Positions 46,797 through 58,201 of a DNA stretch of 64,000 nucleotides are shown piece by piece. The stretch lies in NCBI GenBank assembly GCA_026120185.1, contig JANUWF010001815.1, positions 1,054,001 to 1,118,000 of the forward strand, read 5' to 3'. The notes under the pieces were generated by a model. That model was not told the DNA's origin and ran no database searches. It saw only the letters and a program-made list of their open reading frames with translations. A program made the translations under genes and the position numbers. This DNA is from Voacanga thouarsii. Lineage: Eukaryota > Streptophyta > Magnoliopsida > Gentianales > Apocynaceae. Numbering within the stretch: the stretch's first letter is position 1; every line of letters begins with the position of its first letter.

Positions 46797-47470
46797 TCAT
46801 AATCCCATGCATCTAGTATGACTATCATGTTTAGGCGATGGGAGAAGTTTTGTCAGTAGGTCTGCAACTTTGTCATCAGTTGATACCTTACATACTTTGA
46901 CATCTCCTCTATCAACAAATTCTCGAATGAGATGAAAACGTCTAAGTGTATGTTTGGATCGCTGATGTGATCTTGGTTCTTTAGCTTCTGCAATAGCTCT
47001 ATTGTTGCCACAATAAAGATCCACTGGGTTTAGAATACTAGGAACTACATCTAGTTATGTAGTGAACTTTTTAATCCAAACTACTTCTTTAGCTACAGTT
47101 GAGGCAGCTACATAGTCAGCTTCTGTAGTAGAATCGGCCACGGTGTCTTGCTTTGAACTTTTCTAACTTACAACACCACTATTCAAACAACATAGAAAAC
47201 CTAATTGCGATCTGTAATCATCTATGTCGGACTGAAAACTAGCATCAGTGTAACCATTTACAACTAGCTCGCCTTCTTGTCCTCCATAAACTAAGAACAT
47301 ATCTTTAGTTCTTCTTAAGTACTTCAGTATGTTTTTGACAGCAGTCCAATATGGCTCTCTAGGATTTGACTAGAACCTACTCGTCATGCTCAATGCATAT
47401 GACACATCAGGTCGAGTACATAACATGGCACATATGATAGACCCTATAACGGAAATATATGGTATCTAGT
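46797..47470 (-). pseudogene. pol: Copia D RNase H
   Basis: Continues the RT frame region: ALSMTSRF, NILKYLRRTKDMFLVYGG, NGYTDASFQSDIDDYRSQ, then VVS followed by TAG at 47163-47165 where tryptophan is expected (VSWKSSKQ), DTVADSTTEADYVAA, AKEVVWIKKF, then RSHQRSKHTLRRFHLIREF and DLLTKLL. The catalytic aspartate of YTDASF is kept. Stops also occur near 47380 and 47060. Ends about 35 bases from the 3' LTR, as usual for copia. Confidence 0.9.
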
Positions 47471-48410
47471 TCATGCGCTCTTATTCATTCTTCGTGGAAG
47501 GACTTTGAGTTTTGCTGAGCTTAATGCCATGTGACATTGGCAAGAATCCTCTCTTAGAGTCTTGCACACTGAACCTTTTTACTACCTTGTCAACGTATGC
47601 ACTTTGACTTAGTCCAATTAGCTTTCTAGATCTATCTTTATAGATCCTTACACCTAAAATATATGCAGCTTCACATAAGTCTTTCATTGAGAAATAATTT
47701 GCCAACCATGTCTTTACACTTTGTATAGTTGGGATGTCATTTCCAATGAGTAAGATATCATCAACATAATGTACCAAAAAGACTATTGCATTCCCACTGG
47801 TATAGACATATGGCTCATCTTCATTTTTGATAAAGTTAAAATTTTTAATTTCTTTATCAAAACGAAGATTCCAGCTTCGAGGTGCTTGCTTCAATCCATA
47901 AATGGATCTTTGAAGGTTGCACACTTTATTAGAATTCAAAGGAGCATCGAAACTCTTAGGTTATGTCATGTACACATCATTGAGCAAGTTTTCATTAAGG
48001 AATGCAGTTTTGACATCCATTTGCCAAATCCCATAATCATAATATGCTGCTATGGCAAGAAGAATTTTAATAGATTTAAGCATTACAACTAGTGAAAAGG
48101 TTTCATCATAGTCTATACCATGAGTTTGTCTATAACCTTTTATTACTAGTTGTGCTCTATAAGTATGCACATTTCCCTCCATGTTTGTTTTCCTTTGGAA
48201 AACCCATTTACACCCAATGGTTTTTGAACCTTCAGGTGGATTAACCAAAGTCCAGACTTGATTATCATACATGTATTTCATCTCAGACTTCATGGCCTCT
48301 AATTTTTTTCTAGAGTAAGAACTCTTAATAGCTTTTTGATAGGAAGTGGGCTCATTATTAACCATAAGCTCCACATTGTGATTGTTAGTGATAAGAAATT
48401 CATATCTCTC
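47471..48410 (-). pseudogene. pol: Copia D reverse transcriptase
   Basis: Begins around the YEFLITNNHN segment. It shows KLEAMKSEMKYMYDNQVWTL, GCKWVFQRK, DYDETFSLVVMLKSI, QMDVKTAFLNENL, a stop at 47961, SIYGLKQAPRSWNLRFD and the catalytic LVHYVDDILLIGND with both aspartates. It then runs through IYKDRSRKLIGLSQSAYVDKV. This is the most complete RT in the window, with few breaks. FSPVV, usual before the palm, is FSLVV here. Confidence 0.94.
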
Positions 48411-49600
48411 AGGTTATTGACAAACCTTATCATATCTTCAAGGTCCTTGTTCTATAGAAGTAGGCTCATCTTGGACTTGTGAGCCATCTAATCGAGGTTC
48501 ATTATTTAGTTCAAGTACTAATTATGGCTCTTGAATCTCATCAAGATGTATTTTACTCCCACTAATTCTTTTGGAAATAAATTCCTTTTCAAGAAAGAAT
48601 CTATTTCGAGCAACAATTACTCTATTTTCTTTTGGGAGATAAAATTGGTATCCTTTAGTTTCTTTAGGATACCCCATAAATATACATATATCCGATTTGG
48701 GTGCAAGTTTATCAGATAATAAATACTTTACATAAACTTCACAACCCCAAATCTTGAGAAATAACAAACTAGGTTATCTCCCAGTCCATATCTCATATGG
48801 CATTTTTTGAACTGATTTAGACGGAACTCGATTTAGTATGAATGCGGCAGTCTCTAGGGCATAACCCTAAAAGGAGATTGGAAGATCAGTTTGACTCATC
48901 ATTGATCGAACCATATCTAATAAAGTCTAATTTCTCCATTTAGATACACCATTCCATTGAGGTGTTCCAGGTGGAGTTAATTTGGAGATAATTTCACAAT
49001 TCTTAAGATGCTTGTCAAACTCGTAACTTAATAATTCACCATCTCAATCTAATCAAAGTATTTTGATACTTTTTCCAAGATGATTTTGTATTTCATTTTG
49101 AAATTCTTTGAATTTATGGAATGATTTAGATTTGTGTTTCATCAGATACAGGTAGCCATATCTGCTGAAATCATCCATATATGTAATAAAGTACTGAAAT
49201 CCTCCTCTAGCATGTGTATATATTGGTCTACATACATCAGTATGTATTAGGCCTAATAAATCAGTTGCCCTTTCATTTTGTCTCTTAAAAGGCGCTTTAG
49301 TCATTTTGCCTAATAAATAAGAATCACATGTTTCGTAAGATTCTAAATCAAACAAACTTAGAAGCCCATCATTATGAAGCTTTATTATGCATTTCTCATT
49401 TGTATGGCCCAAACGATAATGCCAGACGTAAGTCTGATTTAAATTATTAGATTTCAATCTCTTAGTATTAATGTTATAGGTAGACTTGTTCGAAGATCCA
49501 TGAAGATTGAGAATATAGAGTCCATTTGATAATGAGGCATCTCCATAAAAAATGCCATTTTTATTAATGGAGCAAATGTTATTCCTTATAACAAATTAAA
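48411..49600 (-). pseudogene. pol: Copia D integrase
   Basis: The zinc-finger part has WHYRLGHTNEKCI for the histidines, but the cysteine pair usually written C-x-x-C-L-L-G-K is CDSYLLGK, so the second cysteine is lost. The core follows: GLIHTDVCRPI, YFITYMDDFSRYGYLY, a stop after ILRLD (usual RSDNGGE), then LTPPGTPQWNGVSK for the TPQQNG block. TAG at 48867-48869 replaces tryptophan in SFWGYALE. The C-terminal GKR-like part (WGCEVYVK, KLAPKSDICIFMGYPKETKG) is at 48522-48767. The protein would insert the cDNA into the chromosome. Confidence 0.92.
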
Positions 49601-49739
49601 AACCTTCTAAATCTAAACAAGAAACTGAAATAATATTCCAACTCATAGCAAGAATATAAAAACAATCATTCAGTTCTAAAACAAGCCCACTGGGCAAAAT
49701 TAATTCAAAAGTTCCTACAGCTACTATAGTAACTTTTGC

Positions 49740-49870
49740 TCCATTCGCAACTCGTAGGTCCACCCCACCTTTTGCTAAGGTCTACTACTTTTTAAACCCT
49801 GCACATTTGCACAAATGTGAGATCCACAACCAGTATCCAATACCCATTAATTAGAAGTAGATAAATTAAT
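49740..49870 (-). pseudogene. Copia D protease active site
   Basis: WVLDTGCGSHICAN carries the D-T-G triad of copia aspartic proteases. A stop stands just before it, and a stop-containing segment follows (KSSRP). Position between the zinc knuckle and the integrase is as expected. Confidence 0.88.
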
Positions 49871-49884
49871 TTCTATAATATAAA

Positions 49885-50740
49885 TACCTAAAGCGGCAAT
49901 CTCACTGTCCTTCTTCTTCTTTGCTTCCAAATAGAGTTTGCAATTTCTTAACCAATGTCCTTGTTCTCCACAATGGTGGCAAGCTCCCCCCTTTGGTGTC
50001 TTGGCCTTAGGTTTGGGCTTGAATTTGGACTAAGCCTTGTCCTTACTGGCCATGACTTTGCCCTTGTGGTTGGTCCTTTTTCCTTTTCCCTTTTTGAACC
50101 ATTAGAACACTAGGAGTATTCTTCTTAATGTTCAGTTTAGCTTGTTTTAGCATCTCATGAAATTCAACAATGGATTTCTCCATATTATGAATGTTAAAAT
50201 TCATGATAAACTAGTCATACTCAGGAGGTAATGAGTCCAAGATCAAATCTGTGGCCATGTCATGATTAACAGGAGCACCAAGCTTTTCAAGATGATCAAG
50301 ATAGCCCTTCATTTTAAGGACATGAGCACTTACCGAGGTGCCAAAAACCATCTTGCATGCATTTAATGCCTTATGAGTTTCAAATCTCTCTTGTCGTGCT
50401 TGCTCATGGAACATTTCCTTGAGATGCACTATCATGTCATATGCCTCTACTTCTTCAAACTATTTTTGAAGATAAGAGTTCATGGTTGCTAGCATGAGGC
50501 AAGTAACATCGTTGGGGTCATCATTATGCTTCCTATAAACATCTTTTTTAGCTTTTAGGGTGTTATTTGCTGGAGTAGGGGGAATACGATTTTCAAGAAC
50601 ATAGAGCTCTTTTTCTCGCTTAAGAACGATTCTTAAATTGCGTGCCCAATCAAGAAAGTTAGTCCCACTAAGCTTATATTTTGCAGCACAGATCGCAATG
50701 AGTTATTCCAACTGTTTGTTACTAATATCTATATACAAAA
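49885..50740 (-). pseudogene. gag: Copia D gag with zinc knuckle
   Basis: Starts near the LSGTNFLDWARNLRIVLK segment, typical of Angela/Tork gag, then ATMNSYLQK, a stop, FEEVEAYDMIVHLKEMF, TLDKALNACK-like segment HKALNACKMVFGTSV and DLILDSLPPEYD. After another stop it continues as NIHNMEKSIVEFHEMLKQAK, a lysine-rich basic stretch, and the knuckle CHHCGEQGHWLRNC (49981-49940). It would form the particle shell around element RNA. Confidence 0.9.
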
Positions 50741-52118
50741 TATGCAAAGTAATTACTTTTGAGGCCTTAATGAAAAACTCCCACTAAAAGCATTTAAACT
50801 TTTGAAACTTCAACATTTTGATGTTTCTTAGTGGGTTTTTTTTTTTTTGTTTATAACTATTTTATTTTAATCATAAGTAAGCTTTGGCTTTAATCTTATA
50901 ATTATATAAAACTCAAATTTTAAATGAGATAGGCATCAAATGTCCTGGCTAAAATCCCATATATTGCCCGAGGCCCAAAACCATTTTGATAGCCTAGTTA
51001 AGTTAAACCATGTCAGACATATGGAAAATTATTTTCCATCTTGTCTCACTTAGATAATCAAAAGCATCTTACTTTAGCAGGAATGACCATATGATGATCC
51101 AAGTAATAACAAGTGTTTGATTTTAGAAGGCATTTAACACTTTATTTTTTTAAAAAAAATAAAAATTTGATTGTAGTAAGTATGAAATAAACATATAAAA
51201 TATGCATGCAAGACATAAATAAAAGTGACATAGCATGGCCTATAACCTATGTTGATCATCACGAGTAAAGTGAAGATCAAGGTGATCAATCTAGGAATAT
51301 AAAATGCTTGAGCATTCTCTAATGCCATGAGCATACTCCTCATTAGTTGTAAATGTAGGCCATCATCTTCTTTTACATTGGAAGGTAAAATTAAAATAAT
51401 TCCTATTCTAGGAAAGCAATACAATTTTACAACACTGAAAAACAATACGCAGGTCGTCTTTAAAAATTACAACTTAAAACAATCAGAATGTAACCTGCCA
51501 ATCATATTTGGGTAAAACGGGCCATGCTATGTACTATTCAGAATAATCCACAACTACAATAAAAAAAACACTAACAAATAACACACAACAAACAGTTAGT
51601 CAGGGTTCTAAGGGGCAACGCCCCTGGTGGAGGCACGGGTCATAGGGGCAGCGCCCCCGAAAGGAAAAACAAATTTTCCTTCTCTCATTGAATGAGATTT
51701 TGCCTTCGGATTTCTGAATATTAATTAGATTAACGTTCGGACCCCTTAGTAACCATTGCCGTGAATTTTCATGTTACAGACAATCTGCGTTCCCTTTTAA
51801 CCATATTGATACAGATAACAAATTATCATGGTAGATTAATACAAATAATTTGCAACATAGAACGACGGATAGCATGCTAACGATACCATATCATAATAAA
51901 ACAAACTAGTTTACAGATAATCTATAAATCATCTGGTCTGTATTCAAACAACTAAGACGCACATATTAAACCTAATTCAGGCAGTCTGCATGCTAAGTAT
52001 TCTAAAAATTATAATCATGTGAACATGTTGATATACACCATTTAAATTCACATATATCATACATATATTCAACAATACGATTAACACAGATGAATCAACC
52101 TAATCATTTAGCAAGTTA
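50741..52118 (-). other. Leader of copia D between primer site and gag
   Basis: About 1.4 kb without coding evidence. It contains two GC-rich hairpins (51612-51657). Its length is on the long side for a copia leader. Confidence 0.6.
51612..51657 (-). repeat. Paired GC-rich palindromes in the D leader
   Basis: GGGGCAACGCCCC (51612-51624) and GGGGCAGCGCCCC (51645-51657), each able to form a five- to six-base-pair stem, in otherwise AT-rich sequence. Their position, after the primer site and before gag, is where packaging and dimerisation signals of retroelement RNA lie; the role is inferred. Confidence 0.75.
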
Positions 52119-52130
52119 CTTTGATACCAC
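52119..52130 (-). other. Primer-binding site of copia D, initiator tRNA-Met type
   Basis: On the minus strand GTGGTATCAAAG directly follows the LTR end. The common copia primer site is TGGTATCAGAGC; one mismatch is visible. Confidence 0.85.
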
Positions 52131-53655
52131 TGTTAGGATTCGTGGACTCTTAAACGCGAAAAACATCCACGAATCCCTTATGAGGACCCAAGTAAATGAT
52201 TAAAAAGATCTAAGGATTGCAGAATTACCTCTGTTTGGCATAATCAATATCCTTCGATTCTGATTTTGTTGTCGTACGTGCAACCCGAACGATCACCAGA
52301 CACTGCAATGTGAGAACGCCCTTTATCGGATACACACGGTGAACTAACTCGTTACCTCTAGAGTACTAGCGCCTAGGGTTTGAGAGGCTTTATTTTTTTT
52401 TTCTAGTGAATGGAGGCATACATATTTTTTAACAGAACAAATCCCTTGAGAAGACAGCTAGGGTTTTCTTAAAAGCTATCCAAACCTCTTGGAGTCCAAC
52501 TCTATTAATATCTTATCCTATTTTATTTTAAATTTAAATTAAATTAAAACTGATATAACAACATTTTGACATTATCTTGATAATTTAACTAATTAATTTA
52601 CCAAGTCAGATTCTTACAATCTAGACATCATCTAGATACATCGAATATGGACAAATTTACTAGATTAATTGTATCTAGTAAATTTTTTAGGTTTGACTAA
52701 CTTAGAAATATTTCCAGATTCATCGAACCTGGTTACCAGAAAAATAACCTAACAAATTCGCTTATTGTGTGACCTTATAGGTTCATTTAACACTGGAAGT
52801 GTGCCCAAATCACATTTAAATGGCCCACAAGTTATAAGCGGTTTCTAGCAAAACATTATAACTATCTAGGTTAAATGAAAATCAGTGATCTTAAGCCAAA
52901 TCATAATTTTATATTTAGTCATTTTGTCACATGATATCCAAATTAAGTATAAGGCACGGAGCATGTTATCCTTATTAAGCTTAATTAATTATTTCTTGAT
53001 GTCATAGTAGACTGTTCAAACAAATGATATCAATATTTTAGATTGATATATTTGAGCACGACCATGCATTTTAAAAGTCTAACTTATCAAGGGGCTTATG
53101 GATATCTCTCCCATAATTGAGAGGGATAAATTCCTTCACTATCACTCATATTCCTCTTCTTGATTTATTCTATATCCAATAGTAGTCTAATTTATTATCT
53201 GGTTAAAGACAACTTTAGACAACGTTAAAATATTAAATTTATCAAGTAGGAAACTATGATGAATTCAGGTCGAATGACTTGTAATATCATTATGGCTAGA
53301 AAGTACTTATGACATATTTAATAAAGTACTCTCACAGTGGGTCATGTCTAATCCAATGTTCTATAACATTTATTTATGTTTTGACTTGATATCACATATA
53401 TCCATGACCAGTAAAACATAGTCACCAAGTCACAAACAAACTAATCTTAATTTATTATTATTCCACTAATAATATTTGATTAGGGACAATTTAAGAATAG
53501 TCATTGTATTAATTGTAGGGTTTTACTATCAAGTCACGTATTTGATGACTACAAAACTAAATGCACTATTGATGGAAAGAAATGCTTCATATTATTATAT
53601 AATACATAATAACAATAGTATAAGTATAAATTGACTCTAAGGCATATCTTTAACA
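52131..53655 (-). repeat. 5' LTR of copia D
   Basis: On the minus strand TGTTAAAGATATGCCTTAGAG to CACGAATCCTAACA, adjacent to the primer site. Pairs with 45214-46761, with scattered substitutions and small indels. Confidence 0.93.
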
Positions 53656-53660
53656 ACAGC

Positions 53661-55744
53661 TTGCCAATGTTCTTCTCTTAGGTTTGACTGATACCTGCTA
53701 ACCATGCCTACTGCAAAGTTGATATCCGGCCTAGTATAAAGTATGGTATCCATGAGACTTCTAACTGTCGCGGTATAGGGAATCCTACTCATCCTCTCAT
53801 TTTTCTTCTTGTATCTTAGGATATTGCTTTGAAGATAAAGTTAATCCATGCCTAATGGGTATGGTTGCCTCTTTGTACTGATCCATGCTACACTTAGCCA
53901 TTATCTTGTCAATATAAGTTGATTGTGATAAGCCTAACATTCTTTACTTCTTATCTCTAGGAAGATTAATACTAAGAATATAGCTAGCTTATCCTATATA
54001 TTTCATGCTAAATTGACTTGATAGCTAAACCTTTATAGATGACAATGTTATTATATTATTTATAATGAGTAGAATGTCATCTACATAAAGTACCATAAAG
54101 GACACATTATTCCAATCTGACTTTCTATATACACGTGGTTCATCCACATTTTTTATGAAACCATAAGATTTTACAGTCTATTCAAAATGCATGTTCCATA
54201 CTGGTGATGCTTTCTGAAGTTTAAAAATGGACTTCTTAAGCCTGCAGACCATATATTTTTTGGCCTTTCGCAATAAATCCTTTAGGTTGGAACATATAGA
54301 TGTCTTCGCTAAGATAGGCATTAATAAAGGCTGTCTTGACATTTATTTGTCATATCTCGTAGTCATAGTGACATGTGATAGCCAAAAGAATGCGTATGGA
54401 CTTATGGAAATAGGTGAAAAGGTATTCTCGAAATCAATGTTTTCATTCTGAGTATAACCTTTTGCGACTAATCAAGTTTCCACCTTTCCATCCACACCTC
54501 TCTTTTTCTTGTATACCCACTTACACCCTATAGGTTTAATCCTTTCAAGTGTAGTGACAAGTTCCTAGACTTAATTGAGGTACATAGATTTAATCTCAGC
54601 ATCTATTGCAGTTTGCCATTTGTCCGCATCAAATTAACAATGGCTTCGTCGTATCTAGCGAGATCTTGTTCTTGATGGTCAGAGATAACTTCAAAAACAT
54701 CTCCATTCTATCCATCAGGAACCCTAGATATCCTTCCACTATGATGCAACTAAGTTTGTATAGGAACATCTAATTATGTCTCTTTTGGTTCCTCAATCAG
54801 GGTGCTAGAAGTTAAGGCGTTAATCAACTTGTCTTCCAATTTCATTTTAGTCAAAATTTAGTGGATACATTTTGTTCATCTTCCAAGTACTTAGCATAAG
54901 TACTAATAAGTACTTTTTGCTCTCGGGAAAGAAAAAAGTATCCATATCTTGTTTCTTTTGGATACCTTATAAAGTAGTATAATTCTGATATTAGGTCTAG
55001 CTTACTTTCTTTAGTCAGTGCATAAACTGGACAACCCCATACTTTGAGATAATTCACACTAGGCTTTCGTCCAGTTCACATCTCATAGGGTGTCCTAGGC
55101 ATTGACTTGGAAGGCACCAAGTTCAGAATATATGCTATTGTTTCCAAAGTATATCCCCAAAAAGAAATAGGAAGAGTTATATGACTCATCATGCTTCTGA
55201 CCATTTTCATCAATATTTTATTTCTTTTTTTAGCTACTCTATTCTGTTGGGGAGTCTTAGGTGCAGTTAGCTGAGATACTATGACCTGATGTGCCAAGTA
55301 GTCCTTAAATTCACCAAGGAGATATTTTCCACCACAATATGATCTTAGATTTTTAAGTAGTTTACCTATTTGATGTTCCATCTCAACCTTAAACTCTTTG
55401 AATATATCAAAAGAATCAGACTTGCGTCTTACCAAGTAAATATAACCACAATGTGAATGATTATCTGTGAACATGATAAAGTAATTATAACCTTCTCTAG
55501 TCGGTAAAAATAAAGGACCACAAATATCACTATAAACTAAGTCTAATATTTCCTTGGCCTTTTTGTCTTTTGAGTAAAGGAACTTTTGGTCATTTTACCT
55601 GTAAGACAAGACTCACATTGAGGCCATTCTTCTAATTCTAATGAGTCCAAAGACCTATTTTGGATTAACCACTAAATCTGATTAAGATTTATATATCATA
55701 ATCTCAAGTGCCATAAAAAGAGTTATTTGATGTAGCATTTCTCT
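53661..55744 (-). pseudogene. pol: Copia E integrase and reverse transcriptase (broken)
   Basis: From right to left: KMTKSSF-type finger remnant, then the integrase core FTDNHSHCGYIYLVRRKSDS, KTPQQNRVAKKRNK, LPISFWGYTLETIAYILN and VPSKSMPRTPYEM, then WGCPVYALTKESKLD (54851-55057). The RT follows in pieces: TFKLEERIKPIGCKW-like frame-shifted remnants near 54540, a QMDVKTAF-equivalent near 54330, and LVDDILLI-equivalent near 54070, ending with REEHWQA at the D insertion. Many stops and frameshifts. The right end is cut at 55745 by CACTA 2, so gag and the 5' LTR are elsewhere. Confidence 0.88.
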
Positions 55745-56300
55745 CACTACAAGAAATGTCCAATTTAGCGAGGGATAATTCCCTTACTAATCTATCGCTA
55801 ATCACAATTAGCGACAAATTAGTGAGGGAAAAATCCCTCGCTAAATGCTTCCTTGCAAAGGCAAATATTTGTGACGACTTAAAAAATTCGTTGCAACCAG
55901 CGACAGATTTACAAGGGAGTTTTATAATAGTTAATCAGCTTCAGCCAAGAATTTTGCAATGAATCTGTGAGGAATTTTTAAAATCCATTACATATCACTT
56001 GCTAAATAGTGAGCGATTAGCGACGGATTTGTTTTAATATTTAATAAATGTAAAATGTCCGTAACTAGGAAAAATTTTCATCTCTAATCCTTCATAAATT
56101 AGCGAGGAATTAGCTATGAAATTTTCCTTTTTAATTAATCATTTTACAATTCCATCTCTAATACCTTGCAAAGTCTCTAGTCCCTTGCAAATTAGTGTGG
56201 GATTAGCTCAGAATAATTCTCTCGTAAAATAACGTGAATTAGATTTCTATCTGTCACTAATCTCTCACTGTTAGTGAGGGATTTATAATTAATAAATATG
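55745..56300 (-). repeat. Terminal and subterminal repeats of CACTA 2
   Basis: Motifs such as TTAGCGACGGATTTG, TTAGCGAGGGA and facing complements (TCCCTCGCTAA) recur from the terminus to about 56285. The motif is based on TTAGCGA rather than the TTTGCGACGG core of CACTA 1. Confidence 0.85.
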
Positions 56301-56349
56301 ATAATGACAAATATGAATAATACATAGAAATGTAGTCCAAATGTCCTAA

Positions 56350-58002
56350 CTACGAAGTAGCAATCGGTAAGTATACTGGAGCCAACAGAGGGGGCGGGGG
56401 TGGATTGGAAGGACCTGGATGATGATCAACATGGGAATTCGAAGGACTGACAACTAAGTCCTCCTTATTCTCAGTAACTTCTGCATCGTCTTCCTAAACA
56501 GCTAGCATCAGCGGTGGCGGAGATAGATTCATGTTCTGAGACATTAGCATCAGGTATTCTATTAAGCTTTGATTGTGACTCTGATATATCTGTACCTAAT
56601 ACTCAACCCTCTCTCGCCTCTTCCTCTCCGTGTGTAACTCTCTCTGTAACTGGCTCATATCAACCGAGGTAGAAAAAGTTGATGACTCAAATGTAGTGGG
56701 ATACTACAACCTCTGTCTCACCCTCGAAGACTCGGAGCCCAATCCATATACTTGCTCTTTCTTGCACGCTTTGTCATCCACCTCGACGAATAGTGTCCTT
56801 TCATTGGGCACCCTACTTGGAGCAACTGTACTCGTAGAATCTGCATGAGAACCGGACTACGTATGGCGCTCAATAATAGTAGTGACACGATCCTGTTGAA
56901 TTGGGGGTAAGAAAATACACATAAAACATTTAAAATTAGCAATCAAAATATAAATAATATTAAACTTAATAACGTATAAAATTATGTATTCTTACCAGCG
57001 TATGACGTGATCGATCACTGATATATTGGCCCTTTCTCGGCCTGTCCTAAAATATGTGGTGCGTTTCAAGAGCTCAATAGAATTGAAGTCGAGACCTAAC
57101 TGTCTCTATTATCATTGTACCAAAAATGACCAAATGTTAATTTTTATGATGGACTAAGTGAAAGATAGCGGGTATATCGAACAATAAAAAATGTTTATAC
57201 TTACCATCCGCTCCTTATGCTCAGTAAATGAAATGGATTCTCCTGTGTGTGACACCTCACCAATGGATCTGTTTCGCTTAGCAGCATAAGAGATACGCTG
57301 TCACCTATTAGACCCCTAATGATTTGATAAAGCAGCACAATGGTCTGGGAAAATCCACTTGGGCAACTACCCCTATGCTTTTTCTGGGTCTTCGACAAAA
57401 TGTCTGAAAATCTAGCCTTACATTTCTTCTTCCAAATAGCCTGGATCTATGTAGCATGCTCGGGGTGCCAACAGAAGAAATACTGCAAATTAAAGTAGCT
57501 GTTACAAGTAATTACAATTAAGAAATTATATTAAAAATAACATAAATTGTTATCATTATAATAACAAGTTAAACTATAGGTAATATATCGAACTCATACT
57601 CCATAGATCGAACCATATGTTTCGAACATCAATCGGAACCTGTGAGAAAATAGCATAGGCTCCAGTGTAGTGTTGCTTAAAAATCTCAACTATCTCCCTC
57701 ACATATCGAACTGAATATGTGAACCTATTCTGAAAAAATAGATATGTAATATAAGACAAAGGTATAAATTTGAGAGATAAGATAAGCTTATAATAAGCAA
57801 TTATCTATTCTAGTTACGAGTCACCAACTGGCTCAATCAAGAGTCGTGTATTCTCAGTATAGGGAGCACGAACTGTAGATCTTGAAGAACCTGGGATTGG
57901 ACTTGGGACCTGCCGTGATTAGTCCTCATCTAGGGGTATCAGTTGTGGAGCAAGTATACATGGAGCCATACTCAGGGACGGTGTCTCATCCGCCCTCGAC
58001 AT
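56350..58002 (-). pseudogene. CACTA 2 Transposase_24 (TNPA-like) gene
   Basis: Starts MSRADETPSLSMAP at 58002. Exons read RYVREIVEIFKQHYTGAYAI then VPIDVRNIWFDLWS; KKKCKARFSDILSKTQKKHR then CHTQENPFHLLSIRSGW; and a last part with VPNERTLFVEVDDKACKKEQ, VYGLGSESSRV, SQLQRELHTERKRRERVEY, SQNMNLSPPP and SNPPPPPLLAPVY, ending at a TAG at 56350. It corresponds exon by exon to the gene at 32896-38089. Stops occur near 57920, 57815, 57455 and 56865. The last part is likely a coiled coil by its heptad-like charge pattern. Confidence 0.82.
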
Positions 58003-58201
58003 CTCCTGAGTCACTGATGATCACCAAGTGAGGCTTCGGAAGCCATATGTGACTCGAATTATTTAAAAATATAAATATGTTCAGATATAGAAAGAAGAAA
58101 AAATATTACAGTTTTAAGTATAAAGCAAAGTAAAATGCTTGTAATATAACGATAGCAGAACTAATAATTGTTTCTATACATTAGTTAACCTTGGGCCAAG
58201 T

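Larger units (their letters stand above)
45214..53655 (-). mobile_element. Complete Ty1/copia element D, nested in E
   Basis: Two LTRs (45214-46761 and 52131-53655), a primer site next to the 5' LTR, a polypurine tract next to the 3' LTR, and gag, PR, INT, RT, RNase H between, in copia order. The bases ACAGC flank both ends (45209-45213 and 53656-53660), an exact 5-bp target duplication. Coding regions carry stops, so it is not autonomous. The LTRs differ at many places, so the insertion is not recent. Gag and LTR start resemble the Angela/Tork type. Confidence 0.95.

Noticed and set aside
47769..48719. Plus-strand open frames opposite copia D RT and integrase
   Set aside because: Antisense shadows of a region with clear RT and integrase motifs on the minus strand.
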